This document shows, in pieces, positions 13,074-25,277 of a stretch of 64,000 bases of DNA (its first letter is position 1; each line of letters opens with the position of its first letter). This stretch comes from Rosa chinensis (Eukaryota > Streptophyta > Magnoliopsida > Rosales > Rosaceae): positions 29,766,289 to 29,830,288 of the forward strand of contig NC_037091.1 in assembly GCF_002994745.2 (NCBI RefSeq), read 5' to 3'. Position numbers and translations under genes: made by a program. The notes beneath the pieces were generated by a model. That model was not told the origin of the DNA. It saw only the letters and a program-made list of their open reading frames with translations, and did no database searches.

Positions 13074-13728
13074 TGTTCACATTTCAAATTTGAATAATAC
13101 ATTAATTCAAAATATTGTTAAACTTATAATTTGATTAATTACATAATTAATAATAAGATTAATCACACAACATTAATTTTAAAAAAATTCATAAGTTATT
13201 TAGAAATTAAAGGGAGAAATTAAGGAGAGAGTATACTCATTGAATATATATTTAGAAATAGATTTCATATTTTTTTTAACTTTAGTTAATTTTAGGTAAA
13301 AAAAATAGAGAGTTATCATCAGTATTTAATTACAGCCATTAGATTGACATCCAATGGTTGAAATTAAAGAACCGTCGCAAATCATGTGTGTTTGGAAACT
13401 TGCCGGTTAGCAGCAGGTGTGGAGCCCATCATAAGAAGTTGGGCTATTCATCAGGCAATAATTGGTCACCCAATAGCCTGGGCAGCTGGTCCCCATGTGG
13501 TCCCTACAAATTGGTCGGGGTTGCATGACACAACTGATCTCTCTCTCTCTCTTTCAATTAGTCAACCAACGAGTACGTTGGTGTATTTGCTCTAACTACA
13601 ACTGTCCTAAGGTAGGGAAACTTGTTCATTCAATGTGGTGAACGCTTGTCAAAAAACATTTGCAAGTAACTAATTGTGTCAAACATTTCGGGTTATTATT
13701 AGAACTTTTTATGACATTCCTGTGTGTA
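13074..13728. other. AT-rich intergenic DNA
   Basis: About 650 bp between the retroposon and the copia LTR. I see no gene or transposon end, only AT-rich sequence and a short CT run near 13540. Confidence 0.4.
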
Positions 13729-13733
13729 TATGT

Positions 13734-14498
13734 TGTTGTGCGGAAGCATAACAAACACAATATTGATATGGAACTAGATGAGCAGCCAAACAACAAAAAA
13801 GAAAGCAAACACAAGAACACAAGAATTTATAGTGGTTCACTCAATCAATGTGATTGAGCTACGTCCACTTTCGAAGTCGGCGAGGAATTCCACTATAATC
13901 AATTGGAAAGAATACAATTTGAGTTTAGCAATAAAACTCTGTACCCAAAATCCCAATACAATTAGGTTAACTGTCTCACTCTCACACACCTACCAAATTG
14001 GCTGCAGCAAGGCATGCACACACACACACACATATTTTCTGTCTCATATCCACATCTCAACCGTTCAGTTTTTAGGTAATAACGTATAGATCATCTATGC
14101 AAAATTTTAGCCAAATTGATGATCTTTAAGGTATCTGACTCGCTTAAACCAATGGACGAACTGAATCTGTTCAACCTGAACCGTACTAGCTTTAAGGCAA
14201 TTATGAATGCCTTAATGACCATCAATTTGGCTGAAATTTTGCAGAGATGATCTATATGTTAGTACCTAAAAACTGAACGGTTAAGATATGGATATGCGAC
14301 TGAAAAGTGACCTTAAACCCTAACCTTTCTCTAGATAAGATCTATATGTGTGTGTGTGTGTGTGTGTATTATCCTAGTTAACCTAGGGATACATATATCT
14401 CCTAATTAACCAAGAAAGTCTTGCCCACGTGATGTTCACACCATGAGCCTTTCATATTGGATTTTGTCCACCAATCAAATTAAAATCAATATTCAATA
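13734..14498 (-). repeat. 3' LTR of the copia element
   Basis: 765 bp. On the minus strand it begins TATTGAATATT and ends CCGCACAACA; canonical ends would be TGTTG...CAACA, so the first G appears mutated. It is preceded by the purine tract ccaaggtggaga (plus 14500-14511). It contains short CA and TG runs and a diverged inverted-repeat MITE. Confidence 0.8.
14041..14308. mobile_element. Diverged inverted-repeat MITE inside the copia 3' LTR
   Basis: The arms are inverted copies: ccgttcagtttttaggt near 14060 and its complement near 14275, and agccaaatt...gatgatc mirrored by gaccatcaatttggct. The same arm sequence occurs in the MITE at 31755-32163, but the outermost bases differ. Flanking CA (14016-14031) and TG (14346-14369) runs suggest insertion into a dinucleotide repeat. 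Confidence 0.6.
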
Positions 14499-14544
14499 AT
14501 CTCCACCTTGGCTTTACTTGATGTAAATTTTCTAAAGTAGAACT

Positions 14545-15804
14545 TCAAATTCTACAAACACCAATCAAGTTCAAGCAATGCTTGAACTTGCTCAATGAAA
14601 CCGACTTTGTCAACACATCAGCAGGATTATCTGCAGTTCCAATTTTGAGGGGTTGAACGTCACCATCCTCCATCATCTGACGAATCTTGTGAAATTTGAA
14701 ATTGATGTGTTTAGTGCGAGCATGAGTAACTTGGTTCTCTGGTACATGAATAGCACTTTGACTATCACAATAAATATCCACATATTCTTGAATAATTCCC
14801 AAGTCCTCAAGCTAACCATGCCACGAAGCCAAACTACTTCTTTTACACCCTTTGTTACCGCCATGTATTCAGCTTTTATAGTCAACAAAGCAATTGTAGA
14901 TTGCAAATTCGACTTCCAACTCACTAGTCCACTAGCAAGAGTAAACACATAAGCTGTACTAGATCGACACTTATCCAAATCACCTGTGAAATCAGAGTCC
15001 ACATATCCAACAGCACATTGACTCGTCTTATCCTATTGAAAAACCAATCCAACATCCACAGTACCAAGAATATACCGTAGAATCCACTTTACTTCTAGCC
15101 AAGGACCCTTACCTGGGTTATGCATATATCTGCTCACCACACTTAAGGCCTGTGAAATATCAGGTCTAGTACACTCCATATAAGACATCAAGCTACCAAC
15201 AGCATTAGCATAAGAAACTTTGGCCATGTATTTCATATCATCATCTGTGCTATGAGACATAGTAGATTTAAGCTTGAAGTGAGAGGCAAGTGGTGTACTT
15301 ACATGTTTAGATTTATCATTCATGCCAAACCGATGCAGTACCTTCTTTAAATTTTGGTTCTGTGACAAACAAACTTTGCCTCTTGATTTATCTCTTTCAA
15401 TTTTCATGCCCAAAATCATTTTAGCTTCTCCCAAGTCCTTCATCTCAAATTCGCCACTCAATTGTGATTTCAATTTATTAATCTCCACCTTGCTCTTTGA
15501 CTCAATTAACATATCATCAACATATAAGAGCAAATAAATGAAGGTCCCGGCCATCTTATAGCTTGTGAAATTAAACACATGGATCATAAAGACTCTGAGT
15601 GTACTTTTGGCCAAACATAAATTTATCAAACCGCCTGTACCACTGCCTTGGAGATTGTTTCAAACCATACAATGATTTCTGCAGTTTGCAAACCCAATTT
15701 TCTTTACTAGCAATTTTAAATCCTTCTGGCTGAATCATATATATCTTTTCTTTTAATTCACCATGTAAACAATCAGTTTTTACTTTAGTGCGCTAACTCA
15801 AGAT
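14545..15804 (-). pseudogene. Copia reverse transcriptase and RNase H remnant
   Basis: Minus-strand frames at 15033-15629 and 14545-15002 encode the copia RT palm, with LLLYVDDMLI as the catalytic motif and LGMKI, ARPDI-like and RYL motifs after it, then RNase H (DSDFTGDLDKCRSST, YMAVT, SAIH). The upstream part to 15804 gives FDLEL and VKTDCLHGEL with frameshifts and stops. The break at 15804 is the solo-LTR insertion; the frame continues at 24197. Confidence 0.85.
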
Positions 15805-16043
15805 CAAACTGTAACGCCCCAGACTGCACCTTATCAGTTTGAGCACGTCACAGTGTTGCGTGTCTCTAAGACATAAATTGAGAGTTCAGTTTATATCCTA
15901 AAAACCCACAAGGCATTTTTGTTAAATCACTTTTCGTAAAACGCGTAGTGGAAACAGTGAAATACTTTTTGAGGTGAAAACTTTTAAAAATCATTTATCA
16001 AACTCGTCCGTCTAGAATGATTCTGAATCACTAGTAAAGTAGA

Positions 16044-18299
16044 TGATACACTCAAAGCAAGCGTATAATTTAACCCTATAAAATGTCATCGTTAGTATAT
16101 AGTAAATAGGGATCGTTCTATTCCGGGGATTGAGGGTACACCTGTCATTGTACAACAAGTAAAGAATTAAAATAAAACTAAGTATAATGTTTACAAGAAT
16201 AATTACAATTCACAAAAATTAAAGGGGGGATTTAGGTTTTATGTTTCGAAAATTAAAAGAAAGAAATATAATTAAGTAAAAATAAAAACACAAGTACAAG
16301 AATGAAACATAAGAAACAAAGATCAAAACCAATTCCATAATCAAATTCGAATCAACCCTACAATTGTTCTTCCAAGTCATGAGAAAGAAGTTGATCATGT
16401 GAAACATTTGAAGCAAACGATTTCCCATATTTTATTTTCCTTTACTAATTAATCTAAATGAAAGCACCTAGATCAATCCTATTAAACATGTAATCAAAGT
16501 CTAGAAAGCTAGCTAATCTAGACATGTTCAACGCAAGAAGCATAGAGAAAGGTTATCAACTTAAGTGCACAACTTAGTATGAAAAAGTTCATCTAATTGC
16601 AATCCTCTTCAATTAAATTCGACCTTTGTCCAAAGCCTTTACTACTTTTGATTTAGGTTCACAAAACTATTAGGTGAATCGTTTACCTAAATCTAGCACC
16701 AATTACATGCAAATCCTATAAGTGTCGACCCAAATAAGATAAACACATAAAGATATCAATCAAGTAAATTTAATTGAACAAACTCACAAAAGCAACTTAG
16801 AATCATAATCATAGGAATCGAAAATATCATTCAATCATAAAATTTCGGAATTAAACTTTGTTCAAATATTATTGTCAACTAGAAACAATTCCACAAAAAT
16901 CAAACAAGGTTACAAAGAAAGAGGTTGAATTAAACCGTGAGATGGAGATGGGGATGGAGAAGTTGGCTTTATGGAGTCTTGAATCTCGGAACCAAGTCTT
17001 CAAGGTGGAGAATGGATGATGATGCTCACGGATCCTTCTTCTTCTTCTTCTTCTTCCTTGCTTGAAACTCGTGGACTTGTGCTAGAGGATGGAGAAAGGA
17101 AGACTTGACGTTATGAGAGAGTAATTTTCTGAATTATGGGATGTGTGGAGTGTCAAGAATGAGGGAGTATATATAGGGGACGTTGGCCTTGGTCTCCAAG
17201 TCTTCATGAATCTTCTATTATTTTCCCAAAGAATTATTTAATAATTCTGCATAGCTTCGATCAATCACGTAGAGCCATGTAAGCCCTAGTGTGTCATCCA
17301 ACCAATCAAAAGCCTTCAAAATAAGTCCCAAATATATTATTGCCGAATATCCATGAAATAATTCTGATTTTCTTCTTTATTTTCTGCCAAAATTCCTTTA
17401 GGAATTGTAGGAACGAATTTGGACTTGTTTTTGAACATTTTCTTCCTTAAATCTCTCCATGGACTACCTTTAACGTCATCCCTTGATTTTCTCTTGATTT
17501 TCATGACAATATGCAGATTTTATTCCTTATTTTTGTCCAAAGTATATTGAGGGGCTTTAGGAACTAATCTAGACTTGTTTGGAGCTTTTTCTTGATGTAC
17601 AATCCCTTGAAACTCTCCCTATAATATTTCCAACGTTTTCCCTTGATTTCTTCTTGATTTTCCACATTATCTTCATGATTTCCCATGGCAAAATCAGATT
17701 TAATTCCCAAAAATATCTCCATTACGTCCAACAACCCAAATTAATTGAGCTTTTCACCTTTTTGCCGAAATCCATAATTAATTTAGAAGATTCTTGGGCC
17801 TTGTTGCGTCATCTTCAAGCCTTGATGATCTCCGACGACATTTCCATCATTATTTCGATCAAGATTCTTGGTTGGCTTCGTTATCTTGCTTGGTACACTT
17901 TCCCCTTTTGAACCGGGTTTCCTGATTGGAACAGGAAAGCTTCATTTCTTCATTTTTGCTCATTTGTGTAGCCCTTTGTGTCTTATCTTTACACCTCTCA
18001 ACATTGGCTAGCTCCTCTTTCCTTTCGTGAGTTCATTTCCACTTATTTGCTCTAAGGACCTGAAAATAGAAACTATTACTAAAAATAGAAACTTTCCTAA
18101 AACAAAAATAGAAACTTTCCAAAAATGAAAAATAAAAACTTCGTAAAAGTAAGAAATGGAAACTTTCCTAAACTAAAATGGAAACTTGCTAAAAACCGGA
18201 AAAAGAAACTTTCCTAAACTAAAAGGATTCATTTAAGGAAATAACTAAGTAAATATGAGGAAATAGCAGTTAAAACGTCGCATTAAAATGCTTCTATCA
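16044..18299. mobile_element. Non-coding LTR unit with TGATA...TATCA ends (solo LTR or LARD)
   Basis: 2256 bp, starting TGATACACTC and ending GCTTCTATCA, flanked by the 5-bp direct repeat gtaga (16039-16043 and 18300-18304). On the minus strand it starts TGATAGAAGC, a usual plant LTR start. No polyprotein and no obvious internal LTR pair were seen, so a solo LTR is the simplest reading; a large non-coding retrotransposon derivative is the alternative. A TTC run lies at about 17037-17056 and repeated gaaactttcc blocks at about 18070-18215. Confidence 0.8.
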
Positions 18300-18380
18300 G
18301 TAGACAAGACTTGACACATTTTCAATACAAGACGGAACAAGGACTATCAAGTTCCAGAATTAATGACTCTCAAGAGATAG

Positions 18381-20947
18381 TGACAGGACACGCCCCGGAT
18401 TTCACCTTGAAATCCAAAGTGGCCATGCGAGGCCCACCTTAGAAGAAATTCTACCAAAAATTTGGCAGAACTTCTTCTAAAAGTGGACTACCCAAAACCT
18501 GTAGAAAGACACTTACACTTCTAAAATAATCCACCATTATTCTTCTGGAGCCACCCTGCTCCCTATATCACAACATCTCCCATTTCACAAATAATTCTGA
18601 ACTTAAGAATATTAATATCATGGGTTATCAGAGCAATCTAATGTACAGGCGTACAAGATGATAGAATACAAGATAAAGGACAGATACTTTTATAATGCGG
18701 AAGCTATGACAGCTATGCCTCAACCCCATGTACGCTCGACTTCAAGCTAACCTGGCCTGTAAACTGGGCATTTAAAACCGAAGGGTCCAGGGGAAAACAT
18801 TTAAAAATCGTTAGAGTGAGTGGACGAAAAATAAGTAATTTCGAATGAATAAGTAAAACTTAATGCTTTCCCAAGTTATTCTCTAAAACCTCGCATGCAG
18901 TAACAATCTTGGAAATACTTTTAATCATCATCCTCAATCCTTTTTAAAACATCATTTTCAAGAGGTTCGTTTGATGACTAGAAAGGACTGCTGTCTAGTC
19001 ATCTCATGCCATCTGGGAGGAACTGCCACCCAGATGACGCATCGGAAGGGACTACCAACCGGAACAGGAGGCGGTGGATAGAAGGGACTGCCAACTAACC
19101 ACAGGTAGGTAGAAGGGACTACCAACTAACTACCTCATGTCATCTGGAAGGGACTGCCAACCAGGTGACGCATCAGAAGGGACTGCCAACCGGGATGTAG
19201 TTTGGAAGGGACTGCCAACCAGACTATTACTTAGAAGGGACTGCCAACTAGGTAATGCATGCATGCGCTGACTGATAGCCTCCTCAATAAACTGGAAACA
19301 ACCTCTTTCAATTACTTGCCTTTGAAAAGAAACTCGATATTACTTCAACAAATCATTAACAATTCACCGAAAGCATAACTCAGGATTATCTCGCTAACTC
19401 AAATCTCAATATCTCAATAAATTCTCGAAAGCATAAATCAAATACTCTGTAAATCAATAAATGCTTTCGGAAAGAAATCTCAATCTAACTCATAAATAAT
19501 TAGCTTGAAAATCTATTGAAAGCCCTCGGGAAGGAAATTCACTAAAAATCCCGTAACTCATAGAGCATAATAAATTTCAAGAAATCAAGCTCAAAAAAAA
19601 AAATAATAATAATACTCAATAATTCAAATAATAAATTAAACCTCAATAAGAAAATAATAATATACTGCATGCACATTTAATTTAAAATAAATGTCCACTC
19701 ACAGTATTATTTAGGCGACCACGCTCCCGGTTTCCTACGTCGAGCAGTAGCTCGGCACGTCGCCCTGTATACAATTATAATTCGTGAATAACAATCCGGA
19801 ATTTAAATACGATTCCCACATCAAATCCTCATAAATTAACATTTCTATTTCTTCTCTGATTAAACCAAAACTTTATCATTTGTACCAATTCTTTAATTGA
19901 AGGTTCTAGGGCAAAACCAAGAGAAATCCGGTTGTCGGATTTTCGTAATTCAATGATCGACAATCTAAACTTCGGAATTACACAATCGATACAAAACTCC
20001 TTCAATTTCCACCAAACTTCACATACAAGCTACTCAACATTTATAGGATTTAATTGTGCTGAAACAGGAATTAAAAACCAGCCCTATGCGCCTCCACGAG
20101 CCATCCACAGTGGCGGCGCGTGGGGCCCACCCGCCGGTAGCTACCACCTCCAATGGTCACCAAATTTTGGCAGCACCACCTACTCAACAGTCCAAGCATT
20201 TTTCACAACTACAACAAGTTCCAATTTTACCTGTAAGTGATCGAAATTGGCCGGTGAAGTTTTTCCAGAAAAACTCAAGAACCCTAGAATTTGAAATCGT
20301 CGATTCGACCTCCACACTGCAAATCGTGGCTCAAGGATAGGGGCGAAATGATCCTTGGCAAAAACTGAACTTTCGACACCAGTTTGGTGGCCAGAGATGG
20401 CCGGAATCTCCGGAAATCGATGAAAATCCTAATCTACTACAGTAAACTTCACAGCTCAAAATCGAGCTCTTCCGGTCGAATCACTGCAAAACACCACCAC
20501 AGACGTGACAAGGATGAAGAGGCGAGCTTGCTGGTGCCCGGATTCCATCATGGGTCAGCCGGAGAAGGAAGAAATCGGAGGAGGAAGAATCGAACCGAAG
20601 AGGAGAAAAGATCGGGAAAGAAGAGAGAGAAAACTGGGTAAGTTTCCAAAAATGGCAACTTACCACAGTAACTTTCTATATTTATAGAAACTTACCATGA
20701 ACAGTAACTTTAGCATTTTGGCCATAACTTTCGCATACGAACTCCGATTTTTACGTACCACATATGCACGTGCTCGGTTTAACGTCCTCTACAACTTTCA
20801 TGAGAATATTTTCTTAAATTTTGACCCGAACAAAAAGCCAACTTTTAGAGTCACTAAAAGCACTAAAACGATAGTAAAAGTGAAAGTAAAGATCGTTCAC
20901 CGTCCAAGTGACTAGTAAACCGGTGAATTCGGGTTCGGGACGTCACA
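18381..20947 (-). mobile_element. Solo LTR of a gypsy family (2567 bp)
   Basis: Starts TGACAGGACACG and ends GGGACGTCACA, with target duplication gatag at 18376-18380 and 20948-20952. The minus-strand sense is inferred from the related LTR at 25278-27886, whose polypurine tract is visible. It contains the hairpin array at 18973-19256, a GC/GA-rich leader (20480-20640) and the conserved LTR module (about 20719-20845). Related LTRs lie at 25278-27886 and, reversed, at 61974-63236. Confidence 0.85.
18973..19256. repeat. Array of stem-loops with one loop and changing stems
   Basis: Nine successive units carry a 13-nt loop close to AAGGGACTGCCAA. Seven are framed by good inverted repeats of 7-10 bp whose sequence differs between units: GATGACTAG/CTAGTCATC (18973-19003), CATCTGG/CCAGATG (19010-19036), GTGGATAG/CTAACCAC (19074-19102), AGGTAGGTAG/CTAACTACCT (19103-19135), GTCATCTGG/CCAGGTGAC (19139-19169), TAGTTTGG/CCAGACTA (19198-19226) and ATTACTTAG/CTAGGTAAT (19226-19256). 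Units with loops at 19046-19058 and 19177-19189 pair poorly. The function is unknown. Confidence 0.85.
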
Positions 20948-21868
20948 GATAGAGTTCGAGACTAGACACGGAACCTGACCTTCGTTACTACTATTCACCG
21001 AAGCTATATCCCCGCGCACCCTGCTCCGTCTGTCAATCCCGTCTCCAGTGCACAGTACTTGCATCCACACTGTTGTAGGGGTGAGCTTTCGTCCTCACTG
21101 CTCATTGGGAAATCATCTCGACTAGGTTTGAAAACAATGTAATATTGCTTTGTGGCCACAGTATAAAAAAATATACTCAAAACCATATCATTTAAAGAAC
21201 GACAAACTTTAAATATCTTTCGGACTCAAAATCCAATGCACAAAACTCAAAGAAATGCATAATACCTGATGGCCCGTCCCATGGACCAACTACACGGCCT
21301 TACCTCAAATAAAATCATCACCAGGTAAGCGTAGTGAGAGTGTCCACTTACGCCATATCACCTAGAAATAGTGCCACACCTCAGAGGATGTCAAGACACC
21401 ATTCCGTCCATACGGCCCCTCCGGAGGTTTAGGGGATCGAAGCCTAAGGAATCGCTATGTTCCACTCACTCTCAAGCCATCAATAACCAAACCATGCAAC
21501 TCAAATATTCATAAACATTTAATTCAAAACGGAAAACAACTAATTCCCGAGTCCCCTACCTGGATTCCAATGCTTTTCTTCACATACTCTGAGAGTCACG
21601 AACTTTCCGTTCCTCGGGTAACTGGAGTCCTAGATTCTGACACGATTCCATATTAATAACACTTTGTTAGGGAAATAATTGTATAAACCTCGACAAATTA
21701 AATTGTCCGACCATTCCCTAATTTGACCAAAATTTACCAATAACTATCTATGAGCTTCCGATTTCCAATAAATATATGGAGTCTCTGTCCAAGCTTATAA
21801 ATTAAGCTCAACCTTGTATTTGTATTTAATACTGCACATATATTAAATAGAACCAATCTGTACACTTA

Positions 21869-22704
21869 GAGCAAGTCCACCGGAGGTCATAGTCATAGTC
21901 ATAGTCAAGAAAAATCTGATGTGGTGACCTTGCTCTCAATTTCCCTACTTGCACCGTTGGTTTTTTGACCGGGCAAAACCCACCCCTTCTTGACTAGAGC
22001 CAAGAAAATAGTCATACCCATGACATTTTCCTTGCCCAGCCAAGGCTTGTGCCAGCTCGACCCACACCCAAACGTGGGTGACAGGAGGAGGAGAGAGAAG
22101 AGGTCAGGCGACCTCGGGGGCAGCAGCAGCAGACACTGAAGCAGCAACAGCAAGCATACCCGCCTGGGGTTGCTTCGATCTCCACCTGGAGGCAGCGTCT
22201 GGGCGGGCTGAGGCGACGAAGCGGACGGACGAGGTGAGGCGACCTCGGGGGGGCCGGGTCCTTGGCCGGAGGACGGAGAAAAATCCGGGTCGGGTAGGAC
22301 CTTCGTCTGGTGCAGCTGCGAGAGAGAGAACTGGAGGGGGAAATGAAAAACTGAAAATTTAAGATCCTTTTAAACAAAATAGAATTTTTTTTTTTTTTTT
22401 GCTATTTATGGAAAATTTTCAGATTTCAAAAATTCATAATAAATTCATACGAACTCCGAATATTGCGTTCCACGTATGCACGAGATCGTATCAACGATCT
22501 CTATAACTTTCATGAAGGAAGTTTTCCCAAATTATGTATGTGTAAAAAGTTGATTTCCTAAAATTATATAATAATGAACAGTGTTGACCGGGCAAGAAAA
22601 ACAACGGGTGTAAACCCATGTCCAGTGGCAGTGAATAGTAACTTAACTGGTCGAATTCTTGACTTCTCGACTTTGCCTTTTCTTGACTACGGGTGCACTT
22701 GCTC
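21869..22704. mobile_element. PIF/Harbinger-like element carrying an LTR fragment
   Basis: The ends GAGCAAGTCCACC and GGGTGCACTTGCTC are inverted, and the flanks are TTA (21866-21868 and 22705-22707), the Harbinger target duplication. The inside, about 22060-22560, is not Harbinger-like: it has the GC-rich leader and then cgaactccgaatattgcgtt and gaaggaagttttccc, which match the conserved module of the LTRs at 48.5, 54.6 and 57.1 kb. No transposase is present. Confidence 0.75.
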
Positions 22705-24196
22705 TTAAAACCACTTAATCCCAAGGATTGAACAACATGGTACTTCAATTTCTTTAAAGGCAACGTGACCTTTTAACATTTTTGTCACTACTTGCTTAAT
22801 TAGGATATCAATTCCACCTTACAAATAGAACTAGTTTACAACTCTTGTCAATTGATCAAAACCACAGCATTGCACTTTTACAGTAGCCTACTACTTTCAC
22901 CAAAATATACCCATCATATATAGTCGGGTCCAACTATAATTATCCAAGGTGATCTCTCACTTACCTTGTAAAATCTTTAGATTAGACTCTTCCTTCTTGC
23001 TGGATTGTTGGACTAGAAACAATAGTAGGCCTTCTCCTCCTTTACTGGTTCAGTCAAACAAAAGCACTCAACACCACTACCATAACTCGTAAATAAACCC
23101 AAATTCAATTCAGTGCTCTACCTTACCCTTAATTATCGGTTCCATCACTCCTTCCTTCCACAGTTCAATTATTCGCTTTGTTCTTACTTTCTCTTTCCTT
23201 AGCTTTGAATTTCTAGAACCCAAATTTAACTGCAGTCTCCCTTCGGCACCGGTAACAAAATTGTCAGCCAAAATCAGAACCCAATCTCTCTCAAAATCAA
23301 AAAGGAAATTCAAACTGCCACCACGAGTGGTGGTACCATTGTGGCAGCCTATACCACAACGCACCAAGTCAACCCACTCAAGGAATCGAGCTCCACCAGA
23401 TGCCAATCCATGCTTCAGGAGGTCGGTGACGAACCCAGAAGCAAAGGACGATCAAGGAGGACAGCGGCTCCGCCGGTACCCGAACCACCAAAACATCAAT
23501 TCGTCAAAACCCATACAAAACTGAAAACTAAGTATACCCGTACGTATAGCTCACCGAGAGGATCGATTTTCATACCTCATGCAGCCCTGAAGATCGCCGA
23601 AAATTGCAGAAGCTTTGCCGGAAAACTAGAAGCTTTTGAGCTTCCGTTCTCTCTCCTTGCTCCATGCATGGACGATCTGGGACCATAGGCAGAACCACGA
23701 CAACGATACGCGTCGAACATGACTGGTGAGCAGTGGTTCTGTCGCCGGACGAGGGAGTTTCAGTCGGGTCACCGTCGCGGGTCTCGAGCTGGAGAAATGG
23801 GTCGATGCTTCTGTTCGTTTCTGGAACGATCTAGTGCGTCCATCAGGTTTCCTCTCTTATATACTTTCCGTTAAATGATTGTGGATGGCTCAGATGAAGA
23901 GGTGAATGATTCAACGGCTCAGATTGAATGAAAACATTTTCTTTTTAAAATGAATTTCCAAAATTCCCAAACATCGAAAATTCATAATAAATAGGCCGGG
24001 TGTCCGAAAAGTTCCCCGAAAATTACCACGAACTCGTCGTGCCGTGTACTTTATTATAGAGTCAAATTTTGAAGACTTCACCTTGTGAAAAATCTCAATA
24101 ATTATTCCCGAAGATTTTAACAATTACTGAGATCATCAAATTTATTCCAAACGATCTCACCTTATCTCGATAGATTTTTCCGGGGCTGACACAAAC

Positions 24197-25200
24197 TGTG
24201 CAACCGAGGCCAATAAAATATGAATAGAAGAATGCTTAACAACAGGAGAAAATACCTCATTGTAGTCAATTCCTTCTTTTTGTGCATAGCCTTTAGCTAC
24301 CAACCTAGCCTTGTACCGTGATCCTTCCTTTTTAGCAAATACCCACTTGCATCCAATTGCTTTCTTCCTATGCGGTAATTGAACCAACTCCCATGTTTTA
24401 TTCTTGTGAAGAGACTTCATTTCCTCACCCATAGCTTTTTCCTACTTTTCACAATCTGCATGTATGACAGCTTCTTCATAAGTAGTAGGAATTTCTTCTT
24501 CAGTAACTGAAAGTGCATAACTCACCATATCATTAAGCCAAGCTGGCTTTTGAGCATTCCTTTTTTCCTTCGTAGTTGCAATTGGTCCATCTTGCTATGT
24601 AGGTTCTTGGGTTGGAGCCTCTACTTCAACACTCATATCATCAATATTTGAATCATCTTAATCAACAGTAAGACTCATTGGATCAATTGGACTTTTAACA
24701 ATTTTTTTCTTTAACTCCACCTGCTGCAAACTCTCTACGGTCATTCTCTACTCTTCAGAATTTTTCTGCTTGTTCTGATCAACCATAATAGCCTCATCAA
24801 AAGCCACATCTCTGCTTACAACAACTTTTTTCACATCTGGACACCAAAGCCTGAATCCCTTAACAGCCTCATTAAATCCCAAGAATATAGCTTTCTTGGC
24901 CCTTGGATCAAGCTTGCTTTCCTTAACATGGATGAAAATAAGCAGAACAACAAAAAATATGTAAATAGTGATAATCAATAGCAGGTTTACCAGACCATAC
25001 CTCCATGGGAGTTTTTCCCTCAAGAGCAGCGGTAGGTAACGTATTAATGAGATGACTTTCATACATAACTGCCTTAGCCCAAAATTCTTTGCCTAATCCA
25101 GCATTAGACAACATACACCGAATTTTCTCCAATAAAGTCTGATTCATGCACTTTGCCACCCCATTCTGTTGTGGTGTCTCTCTAACTTTGAAGTGTCTCA
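24197..25200 (-). pseudogene. Copia integrase C-terminus to RT N-terminus remnant
   Basis: On the minus strand from 25200: HFKVRETPQQNGVA (integrase core end), the linker with SKLDPRAKKAIFLGF and RDVAFDEA (24748-25062), then [19 protein letters not shown] and [19 protein letters not shown] (24157-24432), the start of copia reverse transcriptase. Stops and frame changes separate the pieces. The upstream piece continues at 29558 and the downstream one at 15804. Confidence 0.85.
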
Positions 25201-25277
25201 CAATGTATTATGTCCCGAACCTAAATTTATCGATTTACGGGTTATTTAGATGGTAAACGACAATTTCACTCACTTTT

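Larger units (their letters stand above)
15810..24191. mobile_element. Solo LTR (about 2.7 kb net) interrupted by three younger elements
   Basis: Ends TGTAACGCC and GGCTGACA, with target duplication caaac at 15805-15809 and 24192-24196. Removing it restores the copia sequence encoding VAQFDLEL. Subtracting the insertions at 16044, 18381 and 21869 leaves about 2.7 kb with no polyprotein, as expected for a solo LTR formed by LTR-LTR recombination. The TGTNACG.CC start puts it near the gypsy LTRs elsewhere in the window. Open frames at 23261-23688 are leader-like GC-rich LTR sequence, not genes. Confidence 0.8.

Noticed and set aside
12634..13134. 166-codon plus-strand frame
   Set aside because: It lies antisense in a retroposon and extends past its flanking repeat; composition is GC-rich leader sequence with no domain.
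16044..18299. Autonomous element or host gene in this 2.2-kb non-coding stretch
   Set aside because: Clean TGATA/TATCA ends and a gtaga duplication show an LTR unit; the frame at 17579-17911 has no domain.
18973..19256. CRISPR-like array of repeats and variable segments
   Set aside because: The repeat is only 13 nt, the variable parts pair with each other as stems, and this is plant nuclear LTR sequence.
22012..22377. Frames on both strands in the Harbinger element
   Set aside because: They arise from the GC-rich LTR leader; related LTRs show similar unrelated frames at the same place.
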